Part shown: positions 6,755 to 10,041 of the stretch, one piece after another | How positions within the stretch are numbered: position 1 is the first letter of the stretch | Layout: every line of letters begins with the position of its first letter | From: Labilibaculum sp. | GTDB taxonomy: Bacteria > Bacteroidota > Bacteroidia > Bacteroidales > Marinifilaceae | Assembly: GCA_016743925.1 (NCBI GenBank) | Contig: JADGFH010000161.1 | Location: 1-10,041, forward strand | Direction of reading: 5' to 3' | DNA length: 10,041 nucleotides | The notes under the pieces: model-generated | Databases searched by the model: none | What the model was told of the DNA's origin: nothing | Seen by the model: the letters and a program-made list of their open reading frames with translations, nothing else | Translations under genes and position numbers: made by a program

Positions 6755-9700
6755 TCACAAACCAATTCGTAAGCCTACACTTATTGATTTTGTTTGTGGC
6801 ATGGTTACCTCATCGTAACCTGATAAAAGAGACGAAGCACCAAAGGCACTTACTTCTGGATCAACTCCCGAATACTTCGTTAGCGTGAATACATTAGTAG
6901 CCTGAACATATAATTTAACTCGCTCAAGCTTTAAACTATTCACTATTTTTTTTGAAAAATGATAAGCCAACACAAGCTTTTTCAGACGTAAAAATGAGGC
7001 ATCCTCATAAAACCGACTACTTGTTCGACTGGTGGTATAATTTAATGGACCAGTTACAGATTCATTACTTAATCCAGGTTCATTTGTTTTATCGCCTGGT
7101 TTTCTCCAATAATTCAAAACATTGGGAGAAAGGTTATTGGTTTGAGTTGTTGTATATGTATGTAAAATGGCGGCCGTACCGTTCATTAACTTCTTACCTT
7201 CTGCAAAAACAAAAAAGGCATTTAATTCAAATCCTTTAAATTTTAAATTATTACTAACTCCTCCATTGTATTTTGGCATACCTGAACCAAATGCTTTTCT
7301 ACTCACTTCATTGTTTGGTGGGATTTCACTCAAAGTTTTGTTATCATTCCATATTGGATTGCCCGTTTCTGAATTTATTCCATACCACTCATATAAATAG
7401 AATTGAGCAGCTTCCTTCCCTTCTTCAAAATACTTGTATGCTCTATCTTGCTCCCAAATTTCGTTTCCAACAAAATTTAATTTAATTACCTCATTTTTAT
7501 TGTAGGCAGCAGTAAGAGCTATATCCCATTTTATTTGGCGATTTATAATTCTACTTTCCAATGTAAGTTCGATGCCAGAATTTTTCATTGCGCCAACATT
7601 AACCCATTGTTTTGTGTAACCTGAAACAGCAGCTACATCAGTAAATAGAAGCAAATTATTTACTTCTTTTGCATAATAATCAAGAGATCCATTCAGTCGG
7701 CTTTTTAGTAGAGAAAAATCAAGACCAAAATCAAAATTTTTTGTTTTCTCCCAAGATAATCCAAGGTTAGAGCCATTAGTCTCTACTAAAATTGTTTTGC
7801 CTCCATAGGTTAGATCATTTTGCTGAGTTTCATAAGTTCGTAAAGCTCCATAAGTGTATGTTGACTGTTCTACGCCAGAAAACCCAAAACTTGCTCTTAA
7901 TTTCACTAAATTCAAGAATTTATTTTCATCATTTGATTCCACAATCCACCCAGCAGAAAAAGCTGGAAATATTTGATATCGATTTGCATTACTAAACCGC
8001 GAAGAGCCATCAAGCCTGTAACTTATTCCTCCAAATAACTTTTGTTTGTAATTATAGTTTATTCTTCCAAACCAAGATGCCAATGCATATCTTCTTCGAA
8101 TTGTTTCAAAATCAAGTAAATCGTAACTATTTCTATTCGTTACAGAATATGAACTTTCATAAAATAGTTCTTCTTCTTTTTGTCTTGACTGTTCAAAGCT
8201 CTGACCAAGAACAAATTTCAATCGATGATCACCAAATGTCTTTCTCCCGCTTAATGTATTCGTCACGACCCATTTTCGTGAATATCCATCACTATCAATC
8301 GTAATTTTTCTATCAGGAGATGATGAATTTCTATAACTAGAAGTGGCATCGGTATCAATAAAGTTAATGCCAAAATCTAATCGGTATGTCAACCAGTTAG
8401 TTAAATAAAAATCTGAATATACATTCGCTATCATGTAATTATCAGAGATTTCTCCTTTATCATTTAAGGCCATTGCCAATGGATTTTCATTATATCTCCC
8501 ATATGGATTACCAAAATTGGTAAAACTGAAATTTCCTTCTTCGTCGTATACTGCAACATTAGGTGCTTTTAATATCGCATCACGATATATTTTAGGTGCT
8601 AAAAGAGAATTGTTTCTTTCTGAACTCATTGACAAATTTGCACCTATTACTAACTGTTCATTTAATTTCTGTTGAAAATTGAAACGACCAGTATATCGTT
8701 TAAAATCAGATTCTAAAATATAAGCTTCTTGGTCTAACTTGGAAAGACTTAAATAGATATAACCATTGTGCTTCTTATTTTGAAGTGAGAATGTCAATTT
8801 ATTGCCTTTCGCATTTCGTACAACAAGATCATACCAATCCGTATTGTAATTCGAAGGAAAGACAACTTCTTCATTCTTTAGCTGAGTATAATAGCTACTG
8901 TAGAAATTGGCATATTCTTCTCCATTTATTAAATCAGGCTTACCAACTGGCTTGGAAACTCCCGCTTCCATTAATAAGTTCACCTCAAGACCATTCGTTT
9001 TTGGTTTTTTAGTCGTAATTAAAATTACTCCAGCTGCTCCCCTAGATCCATATATAGAGGTTGAATATGCATCTTTTAATATGCTTATCGATTCAATATC
9101 TTCAGGATTAACCATATTGAATCCATTTTTTTGAAATTCCTGAGATTCACGAATATCATTGTAAACGAAATTATTAAAAAAGTTGAAACCTGCACCTGAA
9201 AAAGTACTAGATCTTATCGTATTTAAATTCTCATCACTACTAAACAATGGAACGCCATCTACAACAATTAAAGGGCTATTTGCATCTGGTTGTAGAGAAG
9301 TTACTCCACGAATAGCAATTGTAGAAGAACTACCTGGAACTCCAGAACTTTTTTGAAACCATAATCCACTTGCTGTACCTCCTAATGTTTCATCAAAATT
9401 ATTTGGAATCTCTCCACTCATTGCAGTTGTAACAGCGCTCATTGCACCAATTTTCTCTTCTTTAGCTTCTTCACCATATCCAATCACATTTACCTCTTGC
9501 AGATTAACTACATCAGTTTTCAATCGGATATCTTCAATTAGCTTTAAACCTACAATTGTCTCATAATTTAGAAAACCTATAGCGCTTATGACCAATGTGT
9601 CACCTATGAAACACTTCAAATCATAAAAACCATCCTGATCACTTGCGGTACCCAGAAATTGATTTTTAATTCGAACAGATGCTCCAATAATTGGCTGGTT

Positions 9701-10041
9701 ATCATCATTACATAAAACACGACCAATTAGCATTTTCTCCATGCGATTAATTCGAATGGCAGAAACCTGTGTTGAAGATTGCAACTTACTCATTGGCACA
9801 GTATTCTCCATATTTTTTATAATGATTTTATCGCGATATACAACAAAACTGAAACCTAGAGGACTTAATACAATACCCAATAGTACCTCTAAATGAATGT
9901 CTTCCCCAGCAGGTACTTTTATTTGGATTCCTTTTAGTTTATCGGGATTATAAACAAATGAAAATATTGTTTGGGATTCAATATCCTGAATAAAAGCCTC
10001 TAAACTCATGCTTTTATCCATTTCCTGTAGAGATATTAAAT
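6755..10041 (-). CDS. SusC-like TonB-dependent transducer with N-terminal STN domain, 5' end outside the window
   Basis: An outer-membrane receptor of the SusC/RagA family with an added signalling domain. The first in-window ATG (10021) lies inside the STN domain, and the frame is open upstream to the edge (…LISLQE before Met). That ATG is therefore probably not the start; the true start and signal peptide lie to the right. Counting from this Met, the order is: STN (about 1-70, with SLEAFIQDIESQTIFSFVYN at 6-25 and GFSFVVYRDKIIIKN at 56-70); carboxypeptidase-D regulatory-like domain (about 97-170); TonB-box-like EVNVIGYG (176-183); plug (about 184-340, with IAIRGVTSL at 235-243, LIVVDGVPL at 251-259 and DIESISILKDAYSTSIYGSR at 308-327); barrel to 1088. 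STN domains of such receptors contact FecR-type anti-sigma factors, so a FecR/ECF-sigma pair upstream is expected but not seen. No SusD gene follows it; the next gene encodes a propeller lipoprotein. Confidence 0.95.
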   Translation of the reverse strand, partial: LISLQEMDKSMSLEAFIQDIESQTIFSFVYNPDKLKGIQIKVPAGEDIHLEVLLGIVLSPLGFSFVVYRDKIIIKNMENTVPMSKLQSSTQVSAIRINRMEKMLIGRVLCNDDNQPIIGASVRIKNQFLGTASDQDGFYDLKCFIGDTLVISAIGFLNYETIVGLKLIEDIRLKTDVVNLQEVNVIGYGEEAKEEKIGAMSAVTTAMSGEIPNNFDETLGGTASGLWFQKSSGVPGSSSTIAIRGVTSLQPDANSPLIVVDGVPLFSSDENLNTIRSSTFSGAGFNFFNNFVYNDIRESQEFQKNGFNMVNPEDIESISILKDAYSTSIYGSRGAAGVILITTKKPKTNGLEVNLLMEAGVSKPVGKPDLINGEEYANFYSSYYTQLKNEEVVFPSNYNTDWYDLVVRNAKGNKLTFSLQNKKHNGYIYLSLSKLDQEAYILESDFKRYTGRFNFQQKLNEQLVIGANLSMSSERNNSLLAPKIYRDAILKAPNVAVYDEEGNFSFTNFGNPYGRYNENPLAMALNDKGEISDNYMIANVYSDFYLTNWLTYRLDFGINFIDTDATSSYRNSSSPDRKITIDSDGYSRKWVVTNTLSGRKTFGDHRLKFVLGQSFEQSRQKEEELFYESSYSVTNRNSYDLLDFETIRRRYALASWFGRINYNYKQKLFGGISYRLDGSSRFSNANRYQIFPAFSAGWIVESNDENKFLNLVKLRASFGFSGVEQSTYTYGALRTYETQQNDLTYGGKTILVETNGSNLGLSWEKTKNFDFGLDFSLLKSRLNGSLDYYAKEVNNLLLFTDVAAVSGYTKQWVNVGAMKNSGIELTLESRIINRQIKWDIALTAAYNKNEVIKLNFVGNEIWEQDRAYKYFEEGKEAAQFYLYEWYGINSETGNPIWNDNKTLSEIPPNNEVSRKAFGSGMPKYNGGVSNNLKFKGFELNAFFVFAEGKKLMNGTAAILHTYTTTQTNNLSPNVLNYWRKPGDKTNEPGLSNESVTGPLNYTTSRTSSRFYEDASFLRLKKLVLAYHFSKKIVNSLKLERVKLYVQATNVFTLTKYSGVDPEVSAFGASSLLSGYDEVTMPQTKSISVGLRIGL

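Noticed and set aside
6952..9134. Several plus-strand open frames of about 65-95 codons antisense to the STN-SusC gene
   Set aside because: They overlap a gene with full-length family signatures, and their translations look like random AT-rich antisense sequence rich in Leu, His and Tyr.

Overview
The window looks like a glycan- or nutrient-uptake locus (PUL-like) from a member of the phylum Bacteroidota. The evidence is two full-barrel SusC/RagA-type TonB-dependent transporters, a RagB/SusD lipoprotein, AT-rich DNA, no strong Shine-Dalgarno sequences before the starts, and a lipoprotein surface-export signal of the kind described in Bacteroidota (Cys followed by Ser-Asp-Asp-Asp). Lineage within the phylum cannot be fixed from this sequence; a Bacteroidales-like or marine relative is a guess.

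Every supported gene is on the minus strand, so transcription runs from right to left. In transcription order: (1) positions 10041 to 6755, a SusC-like TonB-dependent transducer with an N-terminal STN signalling domain. Its reading frame stays open to the window edge, so the start codon and signal peptide lie outside. (2) A 331-bp non-coding gap with one weak terminator-like hairpin. (3) Positions 6423 to 4987, a surface lipoprotein with an Ig-like N-terminal domain and a six-bladed Kelch/Asp-box beta-propeller. (4) A perfect 15-bp hairpin directly after it. (5) Positions 4893 to 1741, a second SusC-like transporter without STN. (6) Positions 1668 to 220, its SusD-like partner. (7) A terminator-like hairpin at 134-182. 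(8) Positions 103 to 1, the first 34 codons of a secreted protein cut by the left edge.

Proposed working model: the SusC/SusD pair imports an oligomeric ligand across the outer membrane. The STN-bearing SusC acts mainly as a ligand sensor that signals to a FecR-type anti-sigma factor and ECF sigma factor; these genes would be expected just beyond the right edge but are not visible. The propeller lipoprotein is a surface binding protein encoded where the SusD partner of the sensor would normally be. The two SusC proteins are clearly related along their whole shared length and have nearly the same C-terminal signature, which suggests an old duplication followed by division of labour. The ligand cannot be named. 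No RNA genes, mobile elements, CRISPR arrays or plus-strand genes were found. This is a recognisable class of locus with an unusual arrangement rather than a clearly new system.
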